In this document: one piece after another, positions 38,211 through 49,196 of the stretch
Layout: the number at the start of each line of letters is the position of its first letter
Numbering within the stretch: position 1 is the stretch's first letter
Assembly: GCA_963580455.1 (NCBI GenBank)
Contig: OY756961.1
Location: 18,333,001-18,397,000 of the forward strand
DNA: 64,000 nt
Origin: Euonymus europaeus
Taxonomy: Eukaryota; Streptophyta; Magnoliopsida; Celastrales; Celastraceae
Direction: 5' to 3'
Position numbers and translations under genes: made by a program
Notes under the pieces: model-generated
What the model saw: only the letters and a program-made list of their open reading frames with translations
The model's database searches: none
Told to the model about the DNA's origin: nothing

Positions 38211-41087
38211 TGTCGCAACCGGTTTTGCGAAGAAATTTTTAAAAGAAGAGTCGCCACCAATTGTAATAGGTGCAATTGGTCACCGAAAAAAATAATTTGG
38301 TCTGCGAAAATCCAGAAAAAATGGATAAGTGAGTTTGTTACGTGTGGGGAAGGTGTGAGGCACCCCACAACGTCTGTTTTAAAACAGTTGCCAATTTAAC
38401 TTTTATTATCCCATTATATGATTTTAAAAACATTGATTTGTGATAAGAATACATGCATGGGGGAAAATAATTATATACAAAAATATATCAAAATATGATA
38501 AAATAGGCTTTAGAAAATATATTAAAAAACTATTTTGAAATTGAATGAACTAATTTTAGAAAATGTCAATGCTATATCAAAATAGGATAAACTAATTTTA
38601 GAAAACATAAAAATTATATTGAAAGTCTAAGATTGAGTTTCACGGAATTCTTCCATCCAATGGTCAAATTTCCTAGAAACACTCTCACCTCAAGAATCTT
38701 TTTTAGGGTGCATCCGATGCATTCCCCAAATTAATTTCATCGTAAGTAAAGCCTTTCGATATATTTTTTATATACCACAAAAATATACAATATAAATATA
38801 AGAAAAACATAAAATATAAAAATAAAAATAAAAATAAAAATTAAACTAAAATAAAAATAAAACGAAAATAAAAATAAAAGATAAAATAAAAATGAAATAA
38901 AAATAAAAATAAAACGAAAATAAAATTAAAAGATAAAAATAAAAAAATAAAAGAATGAAAATGAAATAAAAATAAAACGAAAATAAAAATTAAAAGATAA
39001 AATAAAATGAAATTAAAATGTTGTGAACCGAGTTTTTGTGGACTATACGTTATTGAATTATCGCAAATCCCAATTTAAATATATTAATATTTTATATCAT
39101 ACAATTTAAACACATAATCACATAGCATGGAAAAACACATCTTAAATAAAACACATCATCAACATATAATAAAAATAAGCACACATAAGAGGGACTCGGT
39201 TCCCGTTTTTATTTAGGCAATTTATCATTTCAACCATACTATTAAATTAGTATGATTGAAAATAATGATTTATTACCTAAAGACGGTTATCGTCTCGAAG
39301 GCTCCGCACTTCGTTAAATCCTTTTCCATCCAAATGGTAGGGATTCTGTAAAATCATTTCCTCAAGAATCATTTCGGGATAGCATCCAATGCTTTCCCAT
39401 TTTGGTTCCGTCATCGGATCAATTAATCGATCATTTATCGTACAATAAATCATGAATCAAATAAAGTATCAAAGCACAAGTATTATATACAACCTTGTCC
39501 CAAAATAACTCTTTTTAAACCACTTGCAAGGCCCAATTTAATCCATTTACCACATTTAACCTGAATAATCAAAAATTCAATCAACATAAGTCAAACTTCT
39601 AAAGCCCGTAATCAACCCTTGAAACTTATGAATTAGGCCCAATTTCCATTGAATTAATTCTAATGTAAGTATACCAAACCTATCTTTATTTGTGGAGACC
39701 ATATATCAAACTCAATTATAATCCATATTATTTTCTAATTATAACTACATCTCCCCTATAGAGTTAATCGGCTCATCAATTTGAAGACAATGAATCAAGA
39801 ACATATAGCAATAGCAAATCTTTCATGCACCAAAACAGAGGAATCTCCAAACCTTAGCAAAAACAGAACATAAATGAAAAGCATCGAAAATCCAGTTTCA
39901 GACTCTAATTACCAAGCCGAACAACCTATCTTCACTAATCAAATATACTGAATATACATGTCTGAAGGAATAATGCATGAACCGAAAACATCAAAGCGTC
40001 TGTGATAAAACAAAAAAAACAGCAGCTTATCTTCCAAATCAAAGCCAACAAATCCCAAATATCTAAGAAGAAAAAAAAACGAGCAGAACAATCTCCAGAA
40101 TTTTCTGGAATTTTACTCTCCAACCAATCCTCCAGAAATCAAAAAGAATGAATGCCTCTAAAAGACCCCCAAGAAAATCAAACAAGAGGAAGAAGGCCCA
40201 GAGAAAGATTGTAACAGAATGACCGAAACAGCTTCCCAAAACAAAAACCAATCAAAACTCCTCTCCGAAATCCCATCTCCAGACAGAAACCAACAACCAA
40301 AGAAAGTGAACCCTAGAAGAATTGATAGAAAGATGAGGGAACCCAGAAACCAGAAGAAGAGCCCCGAAAACTAAAGTCAAAAGAAAATCGAAACCCTTCT
40401 CCGAAGACCCAAAATCAAAAGAAGAAAGGAAAAAAAAGAAGAAGAAACCCGATCTCTCCCAGAAAATCGAAACAACAGAAGAGTGAATCCCATCCAAAAA
40501 AAGAAAAATCCCCTCAGAAAACCGAAACCACCTCGGAGCTCACCAGAAAACTCAAACCACCGAGGACTCCCCCCCACTCTGGCCGAAACCGCTGTCTCCC
40601 TTTATACCCTCAAAACCGAATCAACAGCACCTAAAATCAACGACATGGGGCTCCCATTGTCAACCCGAATCCCCTTTTGTTTGAATTTCAGTATCCTCTT
40701 TTCTTCTTCCCGTTGGTTCCCCCCCTCTCTCCTCCGTTTCTTCCCCGTTTTTCCTCTCGCCAGCCTCTCCTTCTCCCTTAGGTCATTAGGGTTGTTATTT
40801 GGGCCTCCTTCTAGAATTAGTGGTAAGTAAAGTGGGCCGGGCTGGGTTTTCCTATTTTTAAAGCTTTTGGGCCTAAATTAATGGGATAAACGGGCCTTCT
40901 ATTGGACCAGTTCTTTGGGCTTAAAGGGTCTCACTTATTTGTTCCAAAAATGTAAGCTAAACAATTGAATTATGTTTGGGCTTTTTATTCACTTAGGTAA
41001 GGTCTTTAAATGAGCTCCTCTCGGGCTTGTAAATTAATTTTGAAATTTTGTGACCTTGTAAACTTTGACAAAAATTGGGGTACAACA
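38211..41087 (+). mobile_element. Solo LTR, Ty3/gypsy Ogre/Tat-like (S4), TSD TAGAG
   Basis: The 2877-bp unit starts TGTCGCAACCGGTTTTGCG and ends TTGGGGTACAACA, flanked by TAGAG (38206-38210 and 41088-41092). The start, with AGAAGAGTCGCCACCAATT shortly after, is characteristic of Tat/Ogre-lineage LTRs, which are unusually long. No gag-pol lies inside. Internal features are an A-rich (AAAATAA)n tract at about 38815-39015 and a pyrimidine/purine-asymmetric region at 40260-40800 that gives long but meaningless frames on both strands. Confidence 0.9.
38815..39015. repeat. (AAAATAA)n-like low-complexity tract
   Basis: About 200 bases made almost wholly of AAAATAAAAATAAA units with occasional CG or GAT interruptions, inside the Ogre/Tat-like LTR. 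Confidence 0.9.
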
Positions 41088-42538
41088 TAGAGGAATTTGA
41101 TGCACATGTTGAGGGATTGGCAGAGGTTAAGGAAATAGTGGGTGCTCATGAACAGGTTTAGGATTTTGCTATTACTAATGCAGAGATGAATAAGATCCCT
41201 GATAGATTCAATGTTGCATTGGATTTTAAAAAATAATTGGAGGCACAAGGTTCTGATAGTGAAGCCTTATATGGTGAAGGTACTGCAGAAAGCTTGTTTC
41301 TGAACATGTTGGACCGATTGTTAGGGGGTCAACTTCAACTACTCATATATGATAAGCAAAAGCATGTAAGGAAATTGGGTGTACAAACCATGTCACCTTA
41401 TACTGATTGAATCAATAAAAAAAGGCACAATCCGTTCCATTTCCCCAACCACTTATACAAGTATCTGCCTCGAAAAGGTAGTACAACAAAACAGAGAGCA
41501 AAGGAACTGATTGAATTCCTTGAGGACGAGGCCACAGATGGACTCACCCTTAAAATTATCAATATTCATGTTGTCAAGGATTGGTTGAAGGATGCCTTAA
41601 CACCTGTATGCTGGTTGACGAATGAGGTATCTTTATAATAAATTGTTGTTTGCAATTTTACGTGTATGTACCAACTACTCACATTTACATTTTGTTCTAA
41701 ATGCGGCACTTGGACATAGCAATGTACCTAATCAAACTGAGGATAAGAAAGTTCCCTAAAGTCTATAAAAAGAAGAATGCAGTGCTTGATAATTGGTTCT
41801 TTGTGAGTAACCATGTAAACCCAATCGAGTAATTTCATTTTAAATTGTTAGAGTAGGTGTTTGTTTGTTGTTAGAGTATATATGTTAGAGTAAATAATTT
41901 TTTTCTGTGTTTGAGTAAGATAATTATGTTTGTTTGAGTATGTACATATTAGATGGGTGCATGCGCATTTTTAATGAATTTTTTTATGATCTGTACAGGT
42001 TCATATTGCAAGGGAATTCAAATCATTTCAAAAAAATTCTGATGATCGTTCAAAATGGGACAGTGGTGGAAATTTTTTACACTATTACTTTCCCAGATGT
42101 CGAATGCATAGACTTTCCTGCCAACTTCAAAACTAAACACTGGGTTGTTGTGGAGGCTAACGTGATAGAAATGAAGATTTATTTTTATGACTCCTACCCC
42201 TATTCTAATGAACAAAATATTTTCAACGAGTTCATGGAGCCATTAGCTACAATGCTTCCTTATATTGTTCATATGGATGGAGGATTGCTAAATCCATGCC
42301 TAATTTTTAGGTCAACTATTGCACCAGAATAACGCAATAGGTTAGTTTATATGCAATAAATGTCAATGTATTATAATATGCAAATGAATAATAGAGGAAA
42401 TTGTGGAATGTTTATGATCGAGTATATAAAAGTTTTAACAGTAGATATACCTATAACAGAGGTGCAACAGGATGACATGTACTATAGGAGGAGGAGTAAT
42501 TTTTGTTTTTTCTTTCAGTTGATCGCATATCAATCAAA

Positions 42539-43450
42539 ATGAAAACAAAGAAACTTCTCATCCTTGATTGGAACGGAGTGTTGTTAGAAACAACTAGGGG
42601 CATCGGAGGAAGATTATTATGTGAGTAATCAAAGCAAAATGTTACCTACTAGTTCAAATCATTTGTTTAAATAATAATGGTAAATTAGCATCAACTAATT
42701 GGTATTCTTACATTAATTACCAGGTTGTTGGAGACCTTTCGTTGTTGAATTTCTCAATTTTTTTTATCAAACACTTTCGTGTGGCCATTTGGCCTTCAAA
42801 AATGAAATATTTTATAACCATTCTTTAAAATTAATTGGATTTGTCAACTTACAGTTATTTATACATATCGTTAAATTTTACAAGCACAATGTTGATCATA
42901 TCCTTGAAGATTTTAAAAGAGAAATGAAGAAAGATATCATGGAAGATCTTTTGTTTTGTTGGGTAAATAACATTTTTTTTTCAAAACTAATGTACTAAAC
43001 CCCTTTAGATCTTATATATTACAAACCCATGCATTTTGTAGTATCAGACCAACTACACTAAGAGAGATACCTCAAATGAAAGGAGCATCAACTTGTGTTT
43101 TTTAAAGAACTGAAGAAGGTTGGGGAAAAATACGATTCTTATAACCAGAAAAATACGCTTTTAGTGGATGACTCTCCGTGGAAGGCAAGCAAAAATCCTG
43201 TAAGATTCCTCAGCTTAACAATTTATCATGTTATTATGTAATTAATCAAGAGTTAATACGTGATTATTTGTGGTCTTCAAGAACATACCGCAATTTCCTT
43301 GTGACGTATAGTTGCAATAATAAGGAAGATGATTGTCTAGGTGAAAGTGGAGATATCCGCAAATATTTGGAGAAATTGGTTGCTGTCGATGATGACGTCC
43401 ATACATTTGTGGCACAAAACCCTTTATATTCAGTCATAACAAGAGGTTGA
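42539..43450 (+). pseudogene. FCP1/HAD-like (NLI-interacting factor type) gene, broken
   Basis: Related to plant FCP1-homology (HAD superfamily, CTD-phosphatase-like) proteins. In order: MKTKKLLILDWNGVLLE (motif I region; the canonical second Asp is Asn, here D-W-N-G), WRPFVVEFLNFF, then FRVAIWPSKMK in another frame, YKHNVDHILEDFKREM, LLFCW before a GTAAAT donor, FFKELKKVGEKYDSYN, LLVDDSPWKASKNP (motif IV), and CLGESGDIRKYLEKLVAVDDDVHTFVAQNP. At least three frameshifts (a T-run near 42765, near 43100 and near 43290) break it. Remaining introns have plausible GT-AG borders. Its ATG overlaps the TGA of the preceding Ulp1 frame by four bases. Probably a captured host gene, now inactive. Confidence 0.75.
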
Positions 43451-43924
43451 AGTGATGTAGTAAGAAGTTACAATCTTTCAATATAAAACAAATGATGTGT
43501 ATATAAATTATTCGAGTATATAATATTTTTGTTTCGAGTAAGAAACTTACGCTGTTTGAGTTTTTGAGTTATTTATTTGAGTTAGTAGTTTTATCATCAT
43601 TTTCGAGTGATGGTCTTACTTATTTTGGAATTTGTTTATCATTATTCATGAAGATAACTTATATTGTTCGAGTATATTTTATATGTTGTTGAGTGTATTT
43701 CAAATGTTATCGAGTAGATAAAATATTATTTTGCAAGTGATTAATTTATGTATTCGAGTGATAGTAGAAAACTAAAGCATTTAACAATATTTTTCCACAA
43801 TCATAAAATACATGACTAAATACAATCAATTAATCTTAAAAACATGATTAAGTTAAATCAATTCATATCCATTCATCATTTATCATTCATATATTGAGAA
43901 TGATGCCCAAATTCAATAAAGAAA
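43451..43924. other. AT-rich spacer rich in TTCGAGTA-type words
   Basis: No gene; about eight CGAGT-containing octamers (for example 43511, 43532) occur between the FCP1-like relic and the B3 gene. Confidence 0.5.
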
Positions 43925-44924
43925 TTACTTATTGTGAAGGAGGAAGGTCGATTTGTTTACTTCATCCCCATCACAAAGTTCATTTTCAACCCTAAAATTT
44001 GGCCAACCACCACCGAAATAGACCTTTGAATCTGAATTTCTACTCTTAAGCTTTACAGTCCAGGACATACCCTCCTTGCTTAACAAGTTTACATCACATG
44101 ACACATTGTGCAGGCCATTCTCAACATAAAAACTATGAAGAATGTACTACATAAATAGAAATTTAATTGTCAAACGAAAACAATCGAACAAAATAAAATT
44201 AAACTTGAACAATGAACAAAAGTTAATACTCGAATGATAATTTAAATACTCGACCAATGAACAAAAAACGGGAACAATAAAGTGTAATATGTGAACAATC
44301 TTATAGGTTTAATACACGAATACATGCCAATTGTTTGAACTCAACACTAGTTCGTGATAGTGTTACAGAGAAATGAGAATTCTTGACAACTCCAGAAGTA
44401 CCTACACTTACATCCCCTGAAATGGACATGCACCACAATTACGTAGTCTCCAAATCAAGAAAAGCCATAATTTAATAAACTATAATTACCTGGGACTCCC
44501 CTGAAACTCTTACAAATGTAGTACAAGAACCTAACACAAACACCTCGAAGACATTGTTTCCAACATGTTTGAAGAAAACACAATCACCCAACTCCAGCGA
44601 GTGGGCTTTTGCAAATTTCCTCCACCCAAGCTCAAATCTCCGATCATTCACCTTAATCGGCCAAATTGAACCATTTGGACTTATCAATGACGAATCATGG
44701 CCAGTCGTACCATTCATATAACGACCAATAAAATAGATTGGAATCAACTATGAAAAAATAGCATGTCATCCCCTAAACATAAACTTAGCATTTATCTTAG
44801 AAGTTTTCAAAGTTTTCTTGAAAATAAATGGAGATAAACTTACGAACTCTTCTTCGAAGCCATCCACCATGGGTTTGAAGAAATGCATCGTCTGGTTCTC
44901 ATATTGAGGTCTACCATGAGACAT
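43925..44924 (-). CDS. Two-B3-domain protein (REM-like), four exons, near-intact
   Basis: B3 domains are plant-specific DNA-binding folds. Proposed exons: 44924-44844, 44747-44490, 44416-44316, 44146-43925. Exon 1 begins MSHGRPQYENQTMHFFKPM. Exons 1-2 make a complete B3 domain: FFKPMVDGFEEEF, then SPNGSIWPIKV, FELGWRKFAKAHSLELGDC, VFFKHVGNNVFEVFV. The second domain runs from SHFSVTLSRTSVEFKQL in exon 3 to VENGLHNVSC, GMSWTVKLKSR, VYFGGGWPNFRVENELCDGDEV in exon 4. Three of the four exons are open and uninterrupted and the exon 1/2 borders are canonical (GTAAGT...TAG). The junction of exons 2 and 3 is out of phase by one base with the sites I chose, so either another splice site is used or the gene has one small lesion. 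Surrounded by transposon-derived DNA, so it may be captured. Confidence 0.7.
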
Positions 44925-45089
44925 CTTCTCCGAGATGGATTGTTGGAAAATATCTTGAAAGGAAATGGAGACATGGAGACATGTCATGCATTCCAATATA
45001 AACCCAAAACTTGAGCTCTGTGCCAATCTTAAATGTATGTATATTAATTTCGAATAGAATGGAGAAGAAAGGTAACGTACATATCTTCA

Positions 45090-46230
45090 TTTGGAAATAA
45101 TTCTGAATAGTGCTAATTATGGTTGAATAGAATATCATTTGGTCGTGAACAAAGAAACATTTTTGTTATGAACAGGTTATCATTTGATTGGGAAATGGGC
45201 TATACATGTATTTTGAACGTATTTTCATTTGGTTGTAAACATGGTAACAATTTTGTTTCGAACAGGTAACAATTTTGGCTTTTCAAGAAATTAACCGATT
45301 TAAGTTCAAAATTGGTCAAAGATTTCTTCATAAAATATGTTTAAAATGATTAAATCTAGCTACTTGCAGGTTTTAACTCATTCGAAGTTCGTTTGATCAT
45401 AAAGATTTGTACTCTAAACAAAAATTTTTATTTACTCTAACATATAACTTATTCTACTAGAAAGTTTCTATTCTACTCTAACACAGTTTCTATTACTCGA
45501 ATAAAAAGTTTCAATTGATCAATTAAATTTCAAAATTTGCCAAAGTATCCTTCACAAAATATGTTTATAATGATTAAATGTATATGTCTGCCGAGTTATA
45601 GCTCATTCGTTGTTCATTTCATCGATCACACCATCCAAATGGCGGTTTTAACTTCGGACGAGATACCTAAGTGTAAAATTTAGGTTTTTTTTAAAAAATT
45701 GACTGATTTAAGTTCAAAATTGGTCAAAGGTTTCTTTATAATTTTTTATAATGATTAAATGTAGCTTTTCATCTCAATAGGAGTTCAGTTGATCATAAAG
45801 ATTCGTACACTAACATAAAATTTCAGTTACTCTTAACACAACTTGTTCTACTCAAACTAAAAGTTTCTATTCTACTCTAACACAAAGTTTCAATTGATCG
45901 ATTAAAGTTCAAAATTGGCGAAAGGTTTCTTCATAAATATGTTTATAATGATTAAATGTAGCTACCTGTCAAGTTTAGCTCATACTGTTTTGAACATGTT
46001 ATTATTTGATTGTGAATATGGTAACATTTTTTGTTAGGAACAATAACATAAAATAATTATGTAATTTAAATAAATATACCCATGTAATTATACAATTTAA
46101 ATAAATGTATCAAAATAATTATACACGTAATTGTTAAGCAATTTAAATAATGTACCCATGTAATTATACAATTTAAATAAATGTACCCAAATAATTATAT
46201 ACGTAATTGTCATATGTTTCATCTGATACG
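45090..46230. repeat. Diverged tandem repeats, right edge of the composite region
   Basis: Four units of about 185-225 bases share (A)GTTCAAAATTGG.CAAAG.TTTCTTCATAA...ATGTTTATAATGATTAAATGTAGCTA and ...TTCTATTCTACTCTAACACA..GTTTC; they start near 45295, 45520, 45705 and 45890. A second, shorter array of ~65-base units (ACCCATGTAATTATACAATTTAAATAAATGTA) covers 46045-46215. No gene is seen. Confidence 0.75.
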
Positions 46231-46376
46231 GGTACACAAAATTGTATAATTATTATTTTTTTAACACCTATCAAAATTTCATCCACAAAATTTATTTTTA
46301 TTAGCTTTTCTATTGGAAGCCTACAAGTCATCACATCACCACTTGATTTTTTATTTATTTTGTGAGACCAACAGCT

Positions 46377-46826
46377 TTACCTACAACTAAAGGTTACAAC
46401 ATTTAAAATTGTACAAATATATATATATTTTTTTAATGATACGTGGCAACATGCCTTCGGGGCATTAGAGAATTCTTTGTACCGATCAGAAACAACCAAA
46501 TAGTGTAGTTTGGTGCGGCTGACTGATTTACACAAAGATTCACACAATTCATGCAAGCGCAGTGCACATGCCAAAAAATGCAGAATATTCAATACGGATA
46601 TCAAAATAGATTGAAAAATAAATAATGAGGAAAATATGAAGAACATAAACGAAATGTTACAGTATGCTATGAAAACAATGTATTTGTACACACATTTGAA
46701 TCTTCAAACTCCCATCAAATGACTCCGATAAGGTCGTGGATTGCTTCCACACTAATCCTTCATCCTTCACCATATTCATCAACACAGTAAGTAGGCATGC
46801 CAGTAAATCCATGGAGAAAGTGTAAA
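46377..46826 (-). pseudogene. Coding-like relic of unknown family, two segments
   Basis: Two segments on the minus strand look coding but were not recognised. The downstream segment (46600-46430) reads ACALRLHELCESLCKSVSRT, KLHYLVVSDRYKEFSNAPKA and CCHVSLKKY without a stop. The upstream segment (about 46826-46700) has one open frame (MDLLACLLTVLMNMVKDEGL, VWKQSTTLSESFDGSLKI) and a second frame that also looks protein-like but has two stops (FTGMPTYCVDEYGEG, ISVEAIHDLIGVI). No acceptor AG was found before the downstream segment. It is probably a decayed gene fragment; no function is assigned. Confidence 0.35.
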
Positions 46827-47104
46827 TCTAATATACAAATTTCATTTATAATTTCAATCTATAAACACTTTCTTTAAACATGGAAACACACAAATCATCA
46901 TTTTTAAACATGGAAACACACGAACCCTTGTCTGGTGGTTCAATATAATACTAAATGCACATTTAAAATTATTTAATGCAATGTCATAATTCACATCACA
47001 TGAAGATTCAAAATAAGCATCAAATTCACATATACATATACACACACACACATATATATATATATATAGACTAATAACTCAATCGAAGGAATGGTCATAA
47101 TAAG
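46827..47104. other. Spacer with TA/CA microsatellite
   Basis: A (CA)n-(TA)n run at about 47030-47068. Two near-identical TTTAAACATGGAAACACAC phrases sit at 46874 and 46904. No gene. Confidence 0.5.
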
Positions 47105-48410
47105 TGTCAATCATGCTTGACACATTAAAGGGACAAATGTGTGTGTTGGCTGTACAATTAACCTAAGGGTTAATTTACGTCTTAGGATGATCGCGGCCCA
47201 TGTTCTAAGGTGAGCAACACGTCATAATATTTGTCTAAGGGTTAATTAGCGTCTTAGGACAATCATAGTCTATGATACAAAGCAAACAAAATGTCCTAGG
47301 CCAGTGTCGATGCCTCCTTGCAAGGGATGAAGTAAGAAGGCACCTTAAATTAACTCTCTAGGATGAGTCGATGCTACCCGCTTCGGTAAATCTAGGCAAC
47401 ATTTGAATTATGATATCCAAACGCGGGAGCGGTTGATGAACTTGGTGAAGTGGCAAGCAGATATCATGTCACATCTTAGAATACGAATAATGGGCAGTTA
47501 TGAACGGTTACAAAACCATAATATAAAAGAAGTGCAATTTTTTTGAAAGGTCTCTCTAACACTTCTTATCAAGAGCCTAGCTAATAATTTCCTGTTCCTT
47601 AAAATACCTTTCATTTGCGTGTTTAATTTTGTTTCTGTATCAAGCCTAGGTATTTCCTGTAACTAACACCTCCATTTACACTTCCTGTAAAGGAGTTGAA
47701 CCTTCCACAATCAAAATCCCATTTATTGGCACACCTGGTAGGACCCTGTGTTAGAGAGTTGCGAAAATTGCATAGGACAAGAAGGAGTAATGAAGCTGAA
47801 TTTTTTGATGATGCACAAGGTCAACCCATAGCCTAGCAAGGACAAACTATGGCTCAACAAGGCCAAACAATGGCTTAGAGTCAAACTAGTGTTCTTGATA
47901 ATCCTCTCAAGAGATCGATGAAGTAGTCTATGATCACGACAACAGGCCGAACAACTAGAATAGGGATCAAGCACAAAGCTGGTACCAAAGACACGACACA
48001 CAAACTGTCAGGGTGCTGGAGGTAGCAGTAGAGAAAACATTGCATTATAATCTTGAACTAGTCAATGTCTTGCTTAATAATGCATTCCAAAATTTACCTC
48101 ATAAATTAGATGTCGGTATATAGCGCATGTGTAAAGCACGTGAAAAAACATCTAGAGTTGTGGACAGACTGTTATCCAAACCTCCAATGATACTGGTCAA
48201 TGGAGTGGTCTAGAGATAGGACCCCCTGTCTAGAGGGATAGTTCAAGCCCTATCGATCATCTAACTAGAACGATGGAATCTAAAAACTCTAGCACAATGC
48301 CACTAGGAAAGAATAACCCAGGACCACTAGGAGGAGCTTCTGCTTGTCCTACAATTAACAAGTTAGGAGGAGGACCTACCATTCCACTTAGGGTTATGCC
48401 ACCTGTCGGG
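47105..48410 (+). mobile_element. Ty3/gypsy-type 5' LTR, primer-binding site and start of gag, truncated
   Basis: A putative LTR (about 47105-47709) runs from TGTCAATCATGCTTGACAC to CCTTCCACA and contains a TATA-like AATATAAAAGA (47521). Within it a ~70-base unit starting CTAAGGGTTAATT is tandemly duplicated (47163 and 47233). Eighteen bases after the LTR end lies a TGGCACACCTGGTAGGAC sequence (47727-47744), in the position of a primer-binding site. Gag-like sequence follows but is broken (TAG and TGA stops), and the element ends around 48410 against an opposed relic. The LTR limits are inferred. Confidence 0.5.
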
Positions 48411-49196
48411 GCGTTACTCATTGACTATATCATCAAAAATGGTAGCAATTTCTTTGTATTTTTCCTCTAATATGGTAATGGGTATGCGAGGAATGGAATG
48501 GTCAGGAGGGCTAGAAGATTTTCCATGACAATGAATAGGATCCTCAGTAGGAGAAGCGGTGGAAATAACTTCTGGATGAGGTACAACAACAGAAGAAATG
48601 CCAATGTCTGGATCCACCTTGGGATGAGATGGAGCAGCAATAAAATCAGAGGCCAGTGTGGTAATTGACATAGAGTGACAGGGAGGGATGATCGCCACTG
48701 AAGAACTTGAAATAATTGTTGATGTTTGAAACTTGAAATAATTGTTGATGTTTGTTCCTTGGATGTCTCAAAAGGAGGACAAATGGAGTGATCTTTTGGT
48801 AGTAGGGGCAACCATGGAGGAAAAGAAATAATCGTCTTGCTGGGATGAGCCCATGGAATAAGTGAACCTAAAAAAGAGGGACATTCAATTGAGGATAAGG
48901 GAAAAATAAAAAGGAAAGATAAATTTTACCAACTAGCTACAAAGATCTTGTGATATCCTTCATCCTAGGACCAAAAGGAAAACCTGAATTCCTGCTAGGA
49001 GGAGAAGGACCTAAGCCCACTGCTGTCAATAAAATAAATTGAAAATATACATTAATAAACCTTGCCATCATTAATATATCATAGGGAGAATAAGGATATT
49101 GTCGAAGGCAAATTACCTCTAGAAGGGATAGCTGGAATATCTTCATTCTTTCTAGGTGCTGACACAACAGTAGGGCGAGAAACTATAGATAGTAGA

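Larger units (their letters stand above)
34925..42542 (+). pseudogene. DUF1985-Ulp1 (C48 peptidase) transposon gene, broken and split by two solo LTRs
   Basis: Such proteins are known mainly from Mutator-like elements that captured a SUMO-protease (Ulp1) domain. The DUF1985 module is at 34930-35620: EQLKSVRSSCFGMLLDI, RRLSFNITSKMATFFIEDFG, LVLVYFVESVLMPRER, a WAYEVIPLLAQK block. An acidic linker follows (36350-36640), then the LTRs at 36640-38124 and 38211-41087, then the linker again (41093-41630), and the protease domain: HLDIAMYLIKLRIRK, catalytic His in KHWVVV (about 42140), Asp in IYFYDSYP, and Cys in NNRGNCGMFMIEY (about 42385-42425). The usual GDCG is GNCG here. Stops near 35050, 41160, 41235 and 41410, and a frameshift near 42060, inactivate it. 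Confidence 0.8.

Noticed and set aside
40063..40830. Overlapping frames at 40.1-40.8 kb as a gene
   Set aside because: They occur on both strands of a purine/pyrimidine-asymmetric LTR segment and match no family.
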